DNA from: Gymnothorax reevesii
Lineage: Eukaryota > Chordata > Actinopteri > Anguilliformes > Muraenidae
Reading direction: 5' to 3'
Assembly: GCA_029721435.1 (NCBI GenBank)
Contig: CM056592.1
Span: 34,607,611 to 34,671,610 of the forward strand
DNA: 64,000 nucleotides
Shown in pieces: positions 11,343 to 23,250 of the stretch. Numbering within the stretch: the first letter of the stretch is position 1; each line of letters begins with the position of its first letter. The notes under the pieces were generated by a model. It ran no database searches and was not told the DNA's origin. It was given only the letters and a program-made list of their open reading frames with translations. The position numbers and the translations under genes were made by a program.

Positions 11343-14160
11343 TGAAGGTGCTCGAGTTGGGCTCTCGCTCTTCCCGGCTTCTTTTTTTAGACTGTAAGCG
11401 ATACAAAGGCTTTGGGGATTTTGACAGATATTGTATGTGTGCGCCGACTGTGTGCTGAAAGGAAGTGCTGTGAGATTCGAAGCACAACAGAGCTACGCAA
11501 TGTCTGTTCAAACTAATAAGGCCAGGGTGTGTGCATTTACGTCACAAAAAATATACAGCCTACATAGTGCATATGTTAGTGTGTGTGTGTGTGGGTGTGC
11601 GTGCATGTGTGTGTCTTTCACAATTTTCGCTTGTATTAACTGGGTATTAACGCAGTAAAAATACATGGCAGCACATTTTTTATTCACTAACGTCCGTGAT
11701 AAATAAAATGTCTTGCAGTGTGTGGGATTTCTATGCGTGCGGAGATTAGTTTCTCATCATGATTTGCAGCAGATTTGCATTCACTAATGTCAACAACAAA
11801 TAAAATGTCTCACAATATGTGCGCTGCCTCTGTGCAAGGAGATTAGCATTTTCAGCGCGATTTTTAGCATTAATCTCCCATTTATCCTATTCTTCTGAAA
11901 TGACTGTGAAGTATATAAATATATACAGAATCTGTGCACATTGTTGCATTTTACTAAGGGATATGGTCTGCTATTTTTAAGAATTAGGCATTGTACTTTG
12001 AATGTTTAACAGTTAACTGAATCATTTATCATTTAGGCAGCTATTAGACTCTCATTGCGGTGAACTAGGGAACACCTGGCACACAGCTATTACCTGTTGT
12101 TAAAAAATTTGTTACCTTTTCTGACTAAGATGCTTGCTGTTATTTCTAAAAGTATAAAATTGAACCAATGCTTACCTTTTAAACTTATTTTCCATTACAC
12201 ATACACATACAGTACATCACAATGCGCAGCATGTTTTTTTTTTTTTTCTTTGGTGGATTGAGTTCTACGCAAATGAGAATTTCCTCTCTGTCACCTGAAG
12301 ATTACGGTGCGTTTGGTGGATGATTATTAGGCCGTACCCTTGTGCATTTGCGTTTGAGTGCCGTCAGTGTCGCGCGTGCACAGCCCCGCCGTTAAAGGCT
12401 TTAGCCCTATCTCCTCCCCGCAGACGACGGGTGTTTGTAGTCCCATTTGGGTGACATTCGACTTGTTCTTCAACGCACTCAGTGCGGAAAATGAAAGTCG
12501 ACCAAAATGGTTTCGTTCGCTCGGTTCGCGGCGTGACTGGAATGGAAATAAGAGCCGTGAGCGTTGTGTGGTGTTTGTTTTAATGCAGGGCAGTTTGTGC
12601 TCTAAACCCAGGTGACCTGGAACACCCAGAATCAGACTTTGAGCACTGGTGTGACCCAACATGGGCGGGGCCAGCGTGACCTCAGACCTGTTGTCAGCGC
12701 TAAAGGGAAACAGTGAGTCGGGATAGAGGAGCATAAACACCAGCAGCTGAATGATCCTCTGTCTTTTGTTAAACTCATTTCTGGAGGTGGTCACACCCAA
12801 CCATGGACTCAGTATGAGCTAAATCTGCTCTAAGACTCTGTACAGAGTACGTCTGAATGAGGACAACAAAAAGCGTAATTAGCAATGCTGAAACGCCTGG
12901 GGCGAGTCTGTTGTGGAGTGGTGAGGTCCTTCTCTTATCTTTGTCCATTGTGCACCAGCAGAGCCAACAATCAGTGGCACAGATATACCACCGTCAAATT
13001 CGTTCAGTGCCGGATCCCACGCATATGTCATGGAAGACTTAGGACTGACGCCAACTGACTGAAAACTGAAAAAGGAAAACACTTCAACCACATGACGATG
13101 CTTGTGGAAATAATGGAAACTCTGCGAGACAGCGATAGCAGCATTTCAAAAATTGCATTTGGATAAGTTTGGCATCTGGAGCGTCGGAGTGGTCCCATTA
13201 TTTTAATTATTGAGCCGACAAATATATGATTTGCTGAAATCAGCACAGATGCATCCGAAAACCAATTTTCGGCACATGCTGATTTTAGCATAATTTATGA
13301 TGCAAATGTAATTTGCTTTGGAAATATCCGTTTGATTATACACCCGAGCCTATGTTTTAATCCCTGGATGCATTTAAAATGGTCGTAGTGCGGCAGGGAA
13401 AAGTTTAATCGATGAAGAAATGTTTCCGGAAAAAAAAAAACAGGCTGATTTAAACATGAGCAATATTTAAATTCTTGGTGTACTTACGTATACACGCATT
13501 GTAATTTAATTGCAGTTGCGCACGTGCGTGCGTGCGTGTGCTCGTATGTGAATCGCAAAGAAGACAGACTGGGCGTTTGAAGCCTGCGTGCATCTAAAGA
13601 CGCATCACCATTACAGCGGACCATCATTAATTTCATTGCTTTGTGGATATACATGTGAACATCAATGGTATTTTCAGGTTTCAAATTATGCCTGTAGCAG
13701 ATAGCTGCAAATTGACTGCCCTGCTGATCCGCACCGATGACACACCACAAACCACCAAATCATTTGCAGATAATTGGTCTCCGCCTCCTCATATACCATG
13801 TGACCCGTGAACTTCTCATGCAAACCAAGCAATAATGCCAAAGTTGTGAAGAACACCAGACTAATTGTAAAACAGGAGTGGAAAAAGACGATTATAGTTT
13901 TTGTTTTTATCGTTATGGCTGGTCAGGGAGATGTTAGTAATTTGTGCTCGGTGGTGAACTGAGCCCGAGGGACTGGGGAGGTCAATGAGAAGTGGGGATT
14001 GTTAATGTGTATTAAGGACAGGAGTGAGTTTTTACAGCTGTGTGTTTGGACAGTGTGTGTCAGCAGAGACAGAGTCCATCTCAGGATATACGTGCTCTCT
14101 CAGGGTGCGGTTAGCGTTTTGGACAAGCTAGCGGCGAGCTCCCATCCATCAGCCTGGTTG
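11340..14160. other. Non-coding DNA with scattered GT repeats
   Basis: A short GT-rich segment lies at about 11579-11612 and poly-T at 12234-12249. A long open frame on the minus strand (12327-12800) shows no recognisable domain and is AT/GC mixed, so I do not treat it as a gene. A short GTGC repeat lies near 13518-13540. Confidence 0.3.
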
Positions 14161-14165
14161 TGTTT

Positions 14166-14172
14166 TGTGTGT

Positions 14173-14203
<31 letters not shown>
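14166..14203 (+). repeat. (GT)n microsatellite
   Basis: About 18 GT units with one CT interruption. Confidence 0.92.
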
Positions 14204-15728
14204 CCGAACGACTGCGCGCACTCTTGTCTGTTCATGTTTCAGAGCCGACTTGCATTGATGAATCTTAATTGGTCGTCTCCCTAAGACGCCATTAGAAACA
14301 CAGTTACCACTTTTGGCGTGACAAACGTGCTGAATTCCAGCTATTTCTTCATATTGGGGTGAGCTTTCCATTTAAACCACCACTGGTGTGGGGTTTGGCG
14401 GGGCTTCAAATCCAAGCCTTGTGAAAGTGCCATCGCCTCATCGGAGAAATCTACTGGCACATGTCAAGTGGACAAGAGAGGAGGTCCAGAGGAACGGCTG
14501 GCGTTCGATAGCGGGATTTCTCCATGCTTCCTTATTTACGTCCCAGCTCATCTGGGATAGACACGGGTAGATAAATCAGCGCTCTTCAACAGCGACATTC
14601 AGCTAAAGGGGCGGTTTGCCTCCATCTCCCTCGCATCCGTTTCGGGAGGATTTCGATGAAACCCTCTCCTCACTTGATTTTGTCCTGCATAAGCCTCTCA
14701 TTCCACACCTGTAAATCCGTTCACTTCACTGTACTCTTCCGCCAGAAAATGGGGTATTTGTTATTCATCTCGACCCTTTCTTTCTCTCTCTCTCTCTCTC
14801 TCTCTCGCTGGTATTCTCTTCCTGTCGCATGGCGCTAAAATCCCCTCTGTTCCTGGGATGCCGAGGCTACAGCAATAAGCATTTGACTCTAATTCATCTT
14901 CTCCGGGAGGCGCGGGTCGCAGCAGAGCACATGCGGCGAAAACCTGGGTTTGAGGCGTCATCAGTCACTGGCGAAGAGCACAGTCACGCTTTAAAACCAC
15001 TCTTAAAAATTAAAAAGTAAATATACGCATAAATATTATTGGGGGAAATTCATTCCATTATTCCCAGCCCATGCCAATACTGTCCACCACACACACACAC
15101 GCGCACACACACACACACATATGCAAAAATAGACACAATCTGTAAACAAATTGACTTAGTGTTGCAAAGAAAGGAAAGACAGTGAGGTTTCACTAAGGAA
15201 GCGCGGCGATGGAATTGAGCGTTGCCCAGCCGTGTCCCATCCTGCATTCTGAGCAGGTTTTGGAAGGGATTGGAGTCATACCCTCCTTTGGGCATTGGTG
15301 GAGGGGGGGGCTGCCTTTTTTAGCTCTGGGTCTCCAATCCGGCTGGTGGATGTCGGCTCCATGGGTGTCAGCGCACAAACTGCCTCCACACAGGGGGCTC
15401 TGCTGTTGTCTTCTGAGCGAGATTTTCCAAGCTGTCTCTTTTCACTGCAAAATCCAGTGTCTCGGCTCCTAATGAGGAGGGAGGCAAACTATTCACAGCA
15501 TTATTAACACTCTTCACTCTCACGTGGGGAAAAATGAGGTGATTTTTTTATCTTTTTTTGGTTTGTCTTTTGAGAAAGACCGTAATTCATAAATCATAAA
15601 TCATTGATGAAAAAAAAATAGTGCGCCGATTGTGGAGACCGAATACGGACGGTGGCTACATGCGGAAAAGAGAGCGGGAGCTCGGCGAGAGGCTACAAAA
15701 ATACAGTAACAAAAGCGGCTTAGCCGAC
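14204..15728. other. Non-coding DNA with CT and CA microsatellites
   Basis: A (TC)n run lies at about 14780-14806 and a CA-rich run at about 15088-15120. The remainder has no recognisable gene or repeat. Confidence 0.4.
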
Positions 15729-15963
15729 ACACACCCCCCCCACCCCCCACCCCCCCCTTTTCTTTTTTTGTTATGGGTGAATAAAAACGGGAGCCTGGCA
15801 GGGGAAGACTGGTTTATCCGCTCGCCGTTTGATGTGGGATTTTTGTGTGGGCGCAATTGGTCTAGGGAGAGTTGGTTATCTGAAAGAAATTGTTGTAGGA
15901 ATGGCTTTAGCGTCTCGTTCCCGGGGGTAGGGGGTAGGGGGCAGGGGGTGGGGGGTGGGGCGG
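15729..15963. repeat. C-rich and G-rich tracts, G-quadruplex-prone
   Basis: The segment 15729-15758 is nearly pure C with A spacers. The segment 15923-15963 carries six G runs of four to six bases separated by one or two bases (ggggg-ta-ggggg-ta-ggggg-ca pattern), fitting the standard G-quadruplex rule on the plus strand. The C-rich tract would do the same on the minus strand. The two lie within 235 bases of each other. Confidence 0.75.
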
Positions 15964-15989
15964 GTCTCCGGCATTGACAGAATCCGCAA

Positions 15990-16600
15990 AACAAGCGGAA
16001 AAGCTGTTTAACATGCGAGCGTTTGAGGCACAGCCCCGCCGTTAATTATCTGGTTTTTAGCCGGGGTCTGGTGGCAGTGATTAGAGCGGCAGGGTTTGAG
16101 AGCGGCGCGAGCCGGCGGTAATGAGGAGCGAGGCTGGCCTCCGCGCAGCCGCGAGCTGCCGTCGCTTGATCTGCTCTGTGGCTGCGTCGGCTCTTTCCTA
16201 GGGGCTGCCGCTGGAAGATAGTGAGATTGAATAAAAAGTGAACGGGGGAGGGGGGGGGGAGTTAAAATGGGGAGAGGGGGGACCTCGTATTAACTGGTGA
16301 AAAGGCTGGTGAATCTTTTCGCCGCCTGCCAGTCCCTTATTCCGCCACCAGGCTGGGTTTCAGATGAAAGGCTCCAAGAGAAATTTGGCCGAACGGAAGA
16401 CACTTCAATAATTACAAATCCATTAATCATTCAGCTGACATCGGGGTGCAAAATTACAAGCGCGGAATTGTTATTGTGCGCGGCGTAATTGCGAAAGTGA
16501 TTTTATATTGTCACAATTAAGATTTAGATACTGGCAACAATCAGGTGAGCTCACAGGCTCTGTGATATCAACAAGGGCAACAATGGCAGACAAGAGAGGG
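15990..16600. promoter_or_regulatory. Enhancer-like non-coding block
   Basis: This low-repeat block contains clustered homeodomain-type sites (ccgttaattatctgg near 16040, ttcaataattac near 16404, ccattaatcattcagctgac near 16421, ggcgtaattgc near 16480), an E-box-like cagctg and SOX-like acaatgg near 16578. A poly-G-rich stretch lies at 16246-16280. The density and non-repetitive nature resemble vertebrate conserved non-coding elements near developmental genes. Conservation was not tested. Confidence 0.3.
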
Positions 16601-16655
16601 GGAGAGAGAGAAAGGGAGAGAGAGGAAGAGAGGGAGAGAGACTGACAGAGAGATG
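16590..16655 (+). repeat. GA-rich low-complexity tract
   Basis: Purine-only run of GAGA, GGGAGA and AAAG units. Confidence 0.85.
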
Positions 16656-17261
16656 GATGTAGGTTGAGTCAGAAATCAGACTTGCGTGGAGCGAAAGTGC
16701 CGTCCTGGGGTACGAAAGCTGAAAGGTGCTTGTGAAAACCCTGTCACTGGAAAGAGCGTAGGTGGGGTCACCGTTGCTCGCGTCTCGTCTCGTCTTGACG
16801 TGAGCCGCTGTCCTTCGGAGACGGTCGATGTGTCATTCCGCGGACGAGCTATGCGTGTGGACAGCCGCTGTCCTCGGTGACATTAAATGGTGACCTTTTA
16901 CCTCGGGAGGCTGGGAAGACATTGGCCAGAACTTTACACGACTTAAGAGTCTAAAAATGGAATAGCAAGGACGCTGTAAGGTCTAAGCTACCTTAGCAAG
17001 GCAATATCACCGAAACATGAATGTACCGGACAGCAAAGGAGGGCAGACGCACAACATTTATTACCCGTAATGCATAAATATTACTGCTGGTTAGATGCAC
17101 TCCTCAGTGAATTATGACACTGTCGTTAGGATTTGTGTATTTTGTTAAGGTCTCGGACTGGAGCGCTCTTATATTTGCGTGGTGTGGTGCTGGGTTGTGT
17201 GCCTGTGACCTTGCTTGTGTACGGTTGGCTGAGGGCATGTAATTGACCTCTTTCACCTGGA
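16656..17261. other. Non-coding DNA, no gene recognised
   Basis: Nothing recognisable apart from scattered short words. Confidence 0.3.
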
Positions 17262-17317
17262 AAGGTTCTTTGCGAGCCCCTCTCGGCGAAAAGCGCTATA
17301 CGAATAAAATTGATTGA
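17262..17317 (+). repeat. L2-like LINE 3' tail fragment
   Basis: The sequence ggcgaaaagcgctatacgaa followed by taaaattgattga is the characteristic 3' end of fish L2/CR1-group LINEs (gcgctatacaaataaaattgaattga type). It is a short 5'-truncated remnant. A second, longer copy of this tail is at 44570-45007. Confidence 0.6.
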
Positions 17318-18949
17318 CGGCCGGTGGCTGAACGCAGTCTCTACAAAGACGGAACTGCTCTGTGATTTCCTGACCCCTGTTCTCGAAGTGGTGAAGCGAA
17401 GGTACTTGCTAATGTCTGGTCCGACTGTGGCTTTGTTCAGTGCTTCCTCACTCCATTGTCTCCGCTGTGTGCTTTTATTTAGCGAGAGCTGTCATTTTAC
17501 ATAAACCCTCAGCGAGGTACATCCATCCCCGCTGCCAGCTCCTCTGTATCAAGCACTTGTTACCGGGCAGGAAACTGACAGCTTCGCTCCGACCGTCCTG
17601 TCTCCCAGCGAGAGGGAGGCAGTATCGAGAAACTATTAACTCTTCCCAGGGACGCTGGGCTATCTCGCGGTCTGTCCTCTCGACATCGTTTAATGAGACC
17701 TCTCAGTGTTCGCGCTGGTTACCTCCCGTAATGGGAGGAACCAATTAGCCATTCAACAACGGTGTTGCATTAGCCTTGGAGACTTGACTCATTTCTCAGG
17801 AGGAGGTCCTGTGGAGTGAGTGAGGACTGGCTCGGGCAAGTAGCAGGTTTACGGGGGCTGCAGTGCAATCGCGGCGCTATTTTATGGACAACCGACTGAC
17901 CCACTGTTCCCACTACCTGATTTCGTCCAGTCGAAAAAAACTGCCATCTTTGCAATATCAGTCAGGAATCGCAGCACAATTTGTGGCACTGAATCAACTC
18001 ATTTGAGGTTCATTTGAGTCCAAAAACTGCTGCGCGTTCTTCATTCAAACTGTCAAATTTACGTTTCCGTGGAACAATTTGGTGCGACCATCTGGAATGT
18101 GCATGCGCTAACGTGGCACTTCGCAAGTTTGATTGGTCTGCTTCAGTGTCTGCTCGACAGATCCTCCATGTTTGCATAGCTGTTCTCAGTTCTACGCCAC
18201 ATATTGAACGGCTGAGAGAGAGAAAGCCACTACAAATATCCAGGTGACTGAAATACCATTTGGGATTCTGGAGATTTTCGGCTTTTTATACACAATCTGT
18301 AAACACTGCGCAGTCTAAAGGCTAAATATGCTTTTCTCCATAATCTGCTAGGGATGTAGCGTGTTGCTCTGTTTGAACACTGCTTTGTAAATTGATTGTG
18401 GGACGGGTGGTTCAGTTGGACCGTAATAAGCACCGCGTTCTGTGCGGTTTGCGCTGGAGAGAAGCGCACAGCTCTGAGAGTTTGTCCTCAATGGTTAATA
18501 TGCGCAATGTTCAGCCTCTTTCAAATGCGAAGACGTGTTAATAAGCACCTCAGGCCTTAAATTTTCCTGACACGCTGACAGAAGGTCACCACATCTGTCA
18601 ATTGCCATTTGACGCATAATAATTGTTTGATTATTTTATTTATAGACGAAGCTGAAAAATGTATGAGGTACACGGAGGAGAAAAAAATAAGGTTTTATTT
18701 GGCTGTCAGGCGGCCGGGCACGCTCGCTCCGCTAACGGCGGGTAATTAGAGGGACAAACATCTGACAGCACCATTTTACTAAATGATGCCACACCATCAA
18801 CTGTTTTTTTCCTGCCTGTATTCATTTTTGGAGGGAACTGACATGAATGGTGGGATATTTGAAAATCAGTCCGCAGACAGGGGTGCTTGTGGAAATACGA
18901 AGCAGTATGCTATAGGAACACAAGTACAAAAAGACTGTACACTGTACAG
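17318..18949. other. Non-coding DNA with enhancer-like blocks
   Basis: No coding exon is recognised. Two low-repeat blocks look regulatory: about 17640-17800 (aaccaattagccattc near 17739) and about 18590-18790 (cataataattgtttgatt near 18615, gggtaattagaggg near 18740). These calls rest on motif density only. Confidence 0.25.
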
Positions 18950-19092
18950 TACACTGCCTGCCAAAAAGGAAAGTTGCAGTTTGATTTAAATGAACAAATT
19001 CCACAACTGGATCATTATTGCAGCGATTAATATGTTTCAGTTGGGGACAATTCCTTCGACCCTAACTACTGCATTGTGTGGTTTCTCATCTC

Positions 19093-19325
19093 TTAAAGGT
19101 CCCCAGGTGCACAGCCAAGTATTTAATACAAGCCATTTCAAAATCTTTCCCCTGATGACATCACATGGGGAACAAACCAACCACAGGAGCTGATCAACTT
19201 CAGCCAAGCAGTCAATCAGATTTCATTATTCTGGGTGCTCACTCCCCCTTGTGATGTCAGGAAGGAGAGATTTTTAACTGGCTCATAATGGCTGTGCACC
19301 TGGTGGCATAATAGGGGACCTTTAA
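19093..19325. mobile_element. 233-bp TTAA MITE nested in Tc1
   Basis: The element begins ttaaaggtccccaggtgcac and ends ggggacctttaa, with gtgcacctgg inverted just inside the right end. A second inverted pair (cctgatgacatcacatgggg versus cccttgtgatgtcagg) lies further in. TTAA flanks both sides. It contains no reading frame of note and interrupts the Tc1-like element, which dates it as the younger insertion. Confidence 0.75.
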
Positions 19326-19379
19326 ACAACCATATCGGAAGCCTCATTGCATCATTGCCAGTCTCATTATTTTTACGTG

Positions 19380-19570
19380 TTTTTAATTAATTTATTTGTT
19401 ATTATTGTTTAAAAGAACGGATTAAATTTTTCTTCTGATTATTTTTTAGGTTTTGAGAAAAAAGGGAAAAAAAACATTTTCTGCTAACATGAAAAACAGG
19501 CAGCTAATATCTCAATTTGGCAAAAATATGACTGAGGCAATTATGCTGTGCAGCTAATGATATCAGAAGA
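19380..19570 (+). repeat. Repeat shared with 28620-28785
   Basis: The words ggttttgagaaa..aaggga and acaggcagc..at.tctcaatttg, and the following AT-rich sequence, recur in the same order at 28666-28785. It is therefore part of a dispersed repeat, most likely the internal portion of the same Tc1-like family. Confidence 0.65.
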
Positions 19571-19935
19571 CATATCCTGATTTGCTGGAAAGATGTTACT
19601 CTGTTTCAGAAGGGTCAAATTAGTGGGCTGCATCAAGCAAAGTTAAACAAGCATGAGAATTTTCTCACATGAACTGACCGCCAGCAGGCCTTGACCTGAA
19701 CCCCACTGAAAGTCTTTGGGATGTGCAGCAGAAGGCTTTACACGGTGATTTGACGCTGCTGTCATCATATAAACATCTCAGCCAAAAATTAACGCAACGC
19801 TAGATGGAAATAAATGTTTTAAAGATGCGTGCAGTTGTTAGAACAACATCTCAAGGAATGTGAGCTATAATCAAAGCAGAATGTGCTCCAAAAAAATTAT
19901 TATCGTGTTTGGCTTATTTTTGGCCAAGCAGTGTA

Positions 19936-21780
19936 TTTCTCTGCAGTAAAGTTCCGGAAAGGTCGGCGGGGGATTGAGGTAGGGGGCATCGTTCGGTCCC
20001 TGCTGAGTTCCAGCATGCTTTCTCCCATCAACCTCCACTCCTAATCGCTAACTGGACATCATCGGTTCTTCTACCTGAGCAGAATCTATTGATGCTGTTG
20101 ATCAAACCGAGCGACTGATTAATGGAAATGACGATGGCTCGCACGCAGAGGACGTGCACGGCAATGGCGAGTAATGGCCAATGTTCGGGATTGCAGAGCT
20201 CTCTGTAGACCGGCCCAGTAATGAGGAGCACTTTATTTCACGCTCAACTTTTGGTCCGGACTGGGGGATGCTGGGAAACAGGAAGCATCCTGCTGACTCC
20301 ACCAGTCAGATTGAGATGGGGGGAGGGACCGTCTGCAGCTGCTCCCGCTGGTCTTCAGAGAAGGACGATTGGCCGAGTTCTCTTTGTCCTTGTGCGACAC
20401 AAACTTGCTCTTGCGTGACCGAGTCTGGTGTCGTCATGTGGTCGTGGTGGTTGTACATCACCCTCGTCAGTCAGAGAGTATGAGACTTGTAGTAGTACAG
20501 CGCCAGTATAAATATGAGACAGATTCACCTTAAATCAAGTGCCGGTATAGATCGCATTCCCTCGACTCCTTGTCATTTCTCTGTCATTTCCGTAAGATGT
20601 TAAGTTGGGTTTCATGGTTTGGCAGAGGTCTTAATTTATAGACCATTAGGGCAGTATCAGAGTCTACATTATCAAGTGTCCCATCCTTCTGCCCATTAAA
20701 ATGATGTACAGTATCAAAGGTCTTTATTAATGAGGATCATTATGACAGATAGAAACTATGATTAGAATCCTTGTCTCATTTATAGTGTCAAGGGACCAAT
20801 GCCTTATCATCAGCATTAAAAACAGAAATATGGCTCATAAAATCATTCTGTTTTTCCATTAAGGCTGTTACATGGATTAAATGCTATTTAAGAATGAATG
20901 TTCCCATGTAAAATTAAGTAGTTGAAGAATTTCAGTTCAGTGTTAGTTTTCCAATGGGTTTTCGCTCAAGTCAATATACCAAGCTTGCATAATTTAAAAT
21001 AAGATGAAAAGGCAATATTTATTTGCTGCACCAGGTGTAATGAAGAACGGAGACTATTCAGTAGCACGTGTTTTGGTGCTTTTTAAAAGTGTCATAATAG
21101 CTTTTGCAGGGCGTTTAATTCTTATGTCCTTGATGGATAAAGTGCTCAAAACAACAGTGCCGGGGTAATTAAGCCTGATTTGATTGGATGACTACTCTCA
21201 AGTCCAGTATTTGTATCTTTTATTAATCTAAAAATGATGATTTTGGATGCATGTTTCATTTTGTTAAAGTAAATGCTCTATATGCGGAACCTTTGGCTGA
21301 AATGTGATCAGTGTGTGCATATGTGTGTGTGTGTGTGTGTGTGGGTCAAGGTCACACAAAAGGTCGAAAACACATTTTGATCCGAAACTTTGCTTGTGAT
21401 TAAACTAGGGACTTGAAACTAATGCCATTCTTTTCATCAACACAATGCAGTTCTAGTGGTTGGGGGTTGCGATGACGTCACTCTGACGCAAGTACGTGAA
21501 AATGAAGTCAAATTCGTTTTTTTAAATTCTATTCTTTAGACAATATGATTTATCTTTTCACCTCTTTGAATTTTGGTTTTGACAAGCCATTGTCCTAAGG
21601 ATGACCTTTCTGTTGTTAGTTATATCCCCAAACACCGAATGGCGTTCCGGGGATATCATGTTTTTGGTCCGACCGCCGCTGCCGCCGCCCTACGTGTTAA
21701 TGCGATAACTTCAGCAATATTTCAGTTAGAAATTTCAAGTTTTGCATTTAAGTAAGTATCATAAAGAGGAAGAACTGATT
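19936..21780. other. Non-coding DNA with one GT microsatellite
   Basis: A (GT)n run lies at about 21320-21343. The stretch 20560-20780 is low-repeat and contains ttattaatgaggatcattat near 20722, which looks like an enhancer fragment. No gene is recognised; frames over 60 codons lack domains. Confidence 0.3.
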
Positions 21781-21839
21781 CGATTTTGGACAATTTACAA
21801 TTTCTAGATTGGCCACCAGGGGCCAAAAACTGAAAAAAT

Positions 21840-22200
21840 CACTGTTTTTATCATATCTCTGGAAATATTTGTCCGACTGACCAAATGAAAGGTCATGACC
21901 TGAGGATGTGTCCCACGATGACATTATACCTGTTAGGTTCAAAATTTTGACGCAAGGTGGAGCTTTGTCACATAAAATTCACCATTTTTGCCATATCTTT
22001 GGAACTATTTGTCCAATTGACATGAAACTATGTGCAACTGCAAGGTCATGACCTCACAACGTGTCACATGATGACATCGTACCTGTATGGTTCAATATTT
22101 TGCCACCAGGTGGCGCTTTGTGATGGAAAATTACCATTTTGGCCATATCTTCAGAACCATTTGTCCGATTGACCTGAAATTCAGTTCAAATGAAAGTCTA
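21840..22200 (+). repeat. Degenerate ~145-bp tandem repeat, about 3 copies
   Basis: The phrase 'catatct..gga..atttgtcc.a.tga' recurs at 21852, 21992 and 22144. Between these recur 'aaggtcatgacct', 'tgtc.ca.gatgacat' and 'ccacca.g.ggc.ctttgt'. Spacing is 140 and 152 bases. Similar wording is familiar from dispersed fish repeats, so this may be part of a transposable element rather than a local satellite. Confidence 0.7.
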
Positions 22201-22452
22201 TTAAGGTCTATTCAAGGATTGGGGAATTGGAGGATTGGGGGCGTTCAGGGAAATACCCTTAGCCATCACCTACGACGGCATAAGCCTAGTTTCTTTGCCT
22301 GTTAAGAAGATAACTCATGTTTGGCATGAAATTTGGCAGGATGATAGGTGGTAGTCCAAGGATGAGTTGATTCAATTTTGGAAGTGATCAGAAACGTATT
22401 TTATAATAGCCGAGTGGCCTCTGTGTGCCAGCGCGCGCGCGCATGTGTGTGT

Positions 22453-22935
22453 CCGGCCACTAAGTGCTAGATTCCACCGAGGGCGCATCTGCAGCATAGC
22501 GTTCATGACGCTATTTGGCTCCATCTTGCAGGTAACTGTTTCCGGCCAATCAGTGCTAGACTCCGCTGGGCGCGTATCAGTGCTAGATTCCACCGGGCTC
22601 GTATCTATAGCGGGAGCAACGCTGTTTGGCTCCGCCTTGCAGGCGACTGTGTATGGCCAAGCAGTGCTAGACTCCGCCGGGCGCGTATCTACAGCCTAAC
22701 GTGAGTGACACTATTATACGTAATATAGACATACAGGGGGAATCCCCCCGGGATCCCCCTCTACTGGGGATTCCCCCTGTATGTCCTCTCCTGGGGATTC
22801 CCCTTTTTTAACGCAAGCCAATTCATCCACAGGAGTCCCAAGTCCCAAAAAACAGATGCCAGGCCTCAAGAAAAAGTAGCGCGTATCTGCAGCATATCGT
22901 GAGCAACGCTATTATGCCTTCATCTTGCAGGCGAC
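22453..22935 (+). repeat. Degenerate tandem repeat interrupted by a hairpin insert
   Basis: The unit 'ggcca..cagtgctaga.tccgc.gggcgcgtat' with 'gcaacgct.tttggctcc.tcttgcaggcgact' recurs at about 22453, 22542 and 22653, and a further piece resumes at 22878 (gcgcgtatctgcagc). The interval 22725-22877 does not belong to the unit and carries a strong hairpin, so it looks like an insertion into the array. Confidence 0.65.
22728..22785. repeat. Perfect 20-bp inverted repeat (hairpin)
   Basis: gacatacagggggaatcccc at 22728-22747 is exactly mirrored at 22766-22785, leaving an 18-base GC-rich loop. A second partial copy of the right arm word 'ggggattcccc' follows at 22793. It is probably the end of a small DNA element or a composite of terminal repeats. 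Confidence 0.8.
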
Positions 22936-23250
22936 TTCGTGTTCCACTGAGCACGGAATGTCAGCACAGCGTATTCCCCTTGATAGTAACTTAGTTTAAT
23001 TACTACTAAAAAAAATCAGTCGCATGACAGCCACCTTGGTGTTTATGGAAACACCATAGCAACGTGATGACATCATAGAGGTGCATGTGATCACATCATA
23101 ATGGTACATTGTAATATAAAGACAAAGTTACATAAAATAGAACCCGAGGATGCTCTGTCTCGCAGCCGACTCTGTGTGCCGTAAAAAAAACGTAAAAATT
23201 ACCGACGAAATATTTTCATCAATATACACACAATATATACCATAATATAA

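Larger units (their letters stand above)
18950..19935 (+). mobile_element. Degenerate Tc1-like transposon split by a TTAA MITE
   Basis: The left end tacactgcctgccaaaaagg (18950) is mirrored by the right end ttttggccaagcagtgta (19918-19935), a terminal repeat type common among fish Tc1 elements. After the left end come catt-type subterminal words and 'ccctaactactgcattg', matching this family as I remember it. Near the right end, 19693-19720 encodes a residue string like 'LNPTESLWDV', which corresponds to the NPIENLW region around the third catalytic residue of Tc1 transposases. The rest of the coding part is badly broken. A 233-bp TTAA MITE occupies 19093-19325, so the Tc1 is older than the MITE. 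Confidence 0.7.

Noticed and set aside
12400..12430. Splice-acceptor-like pyrimidine tract plus cag
   Set aside because: A good-looking acceptor without an exon that encodes anything recognisable or ends in a clear donor.
12327..12800. 157-codon minus-strand frame
   Set aside because: No domain, no start context or splice support, and composition like the surroundings.
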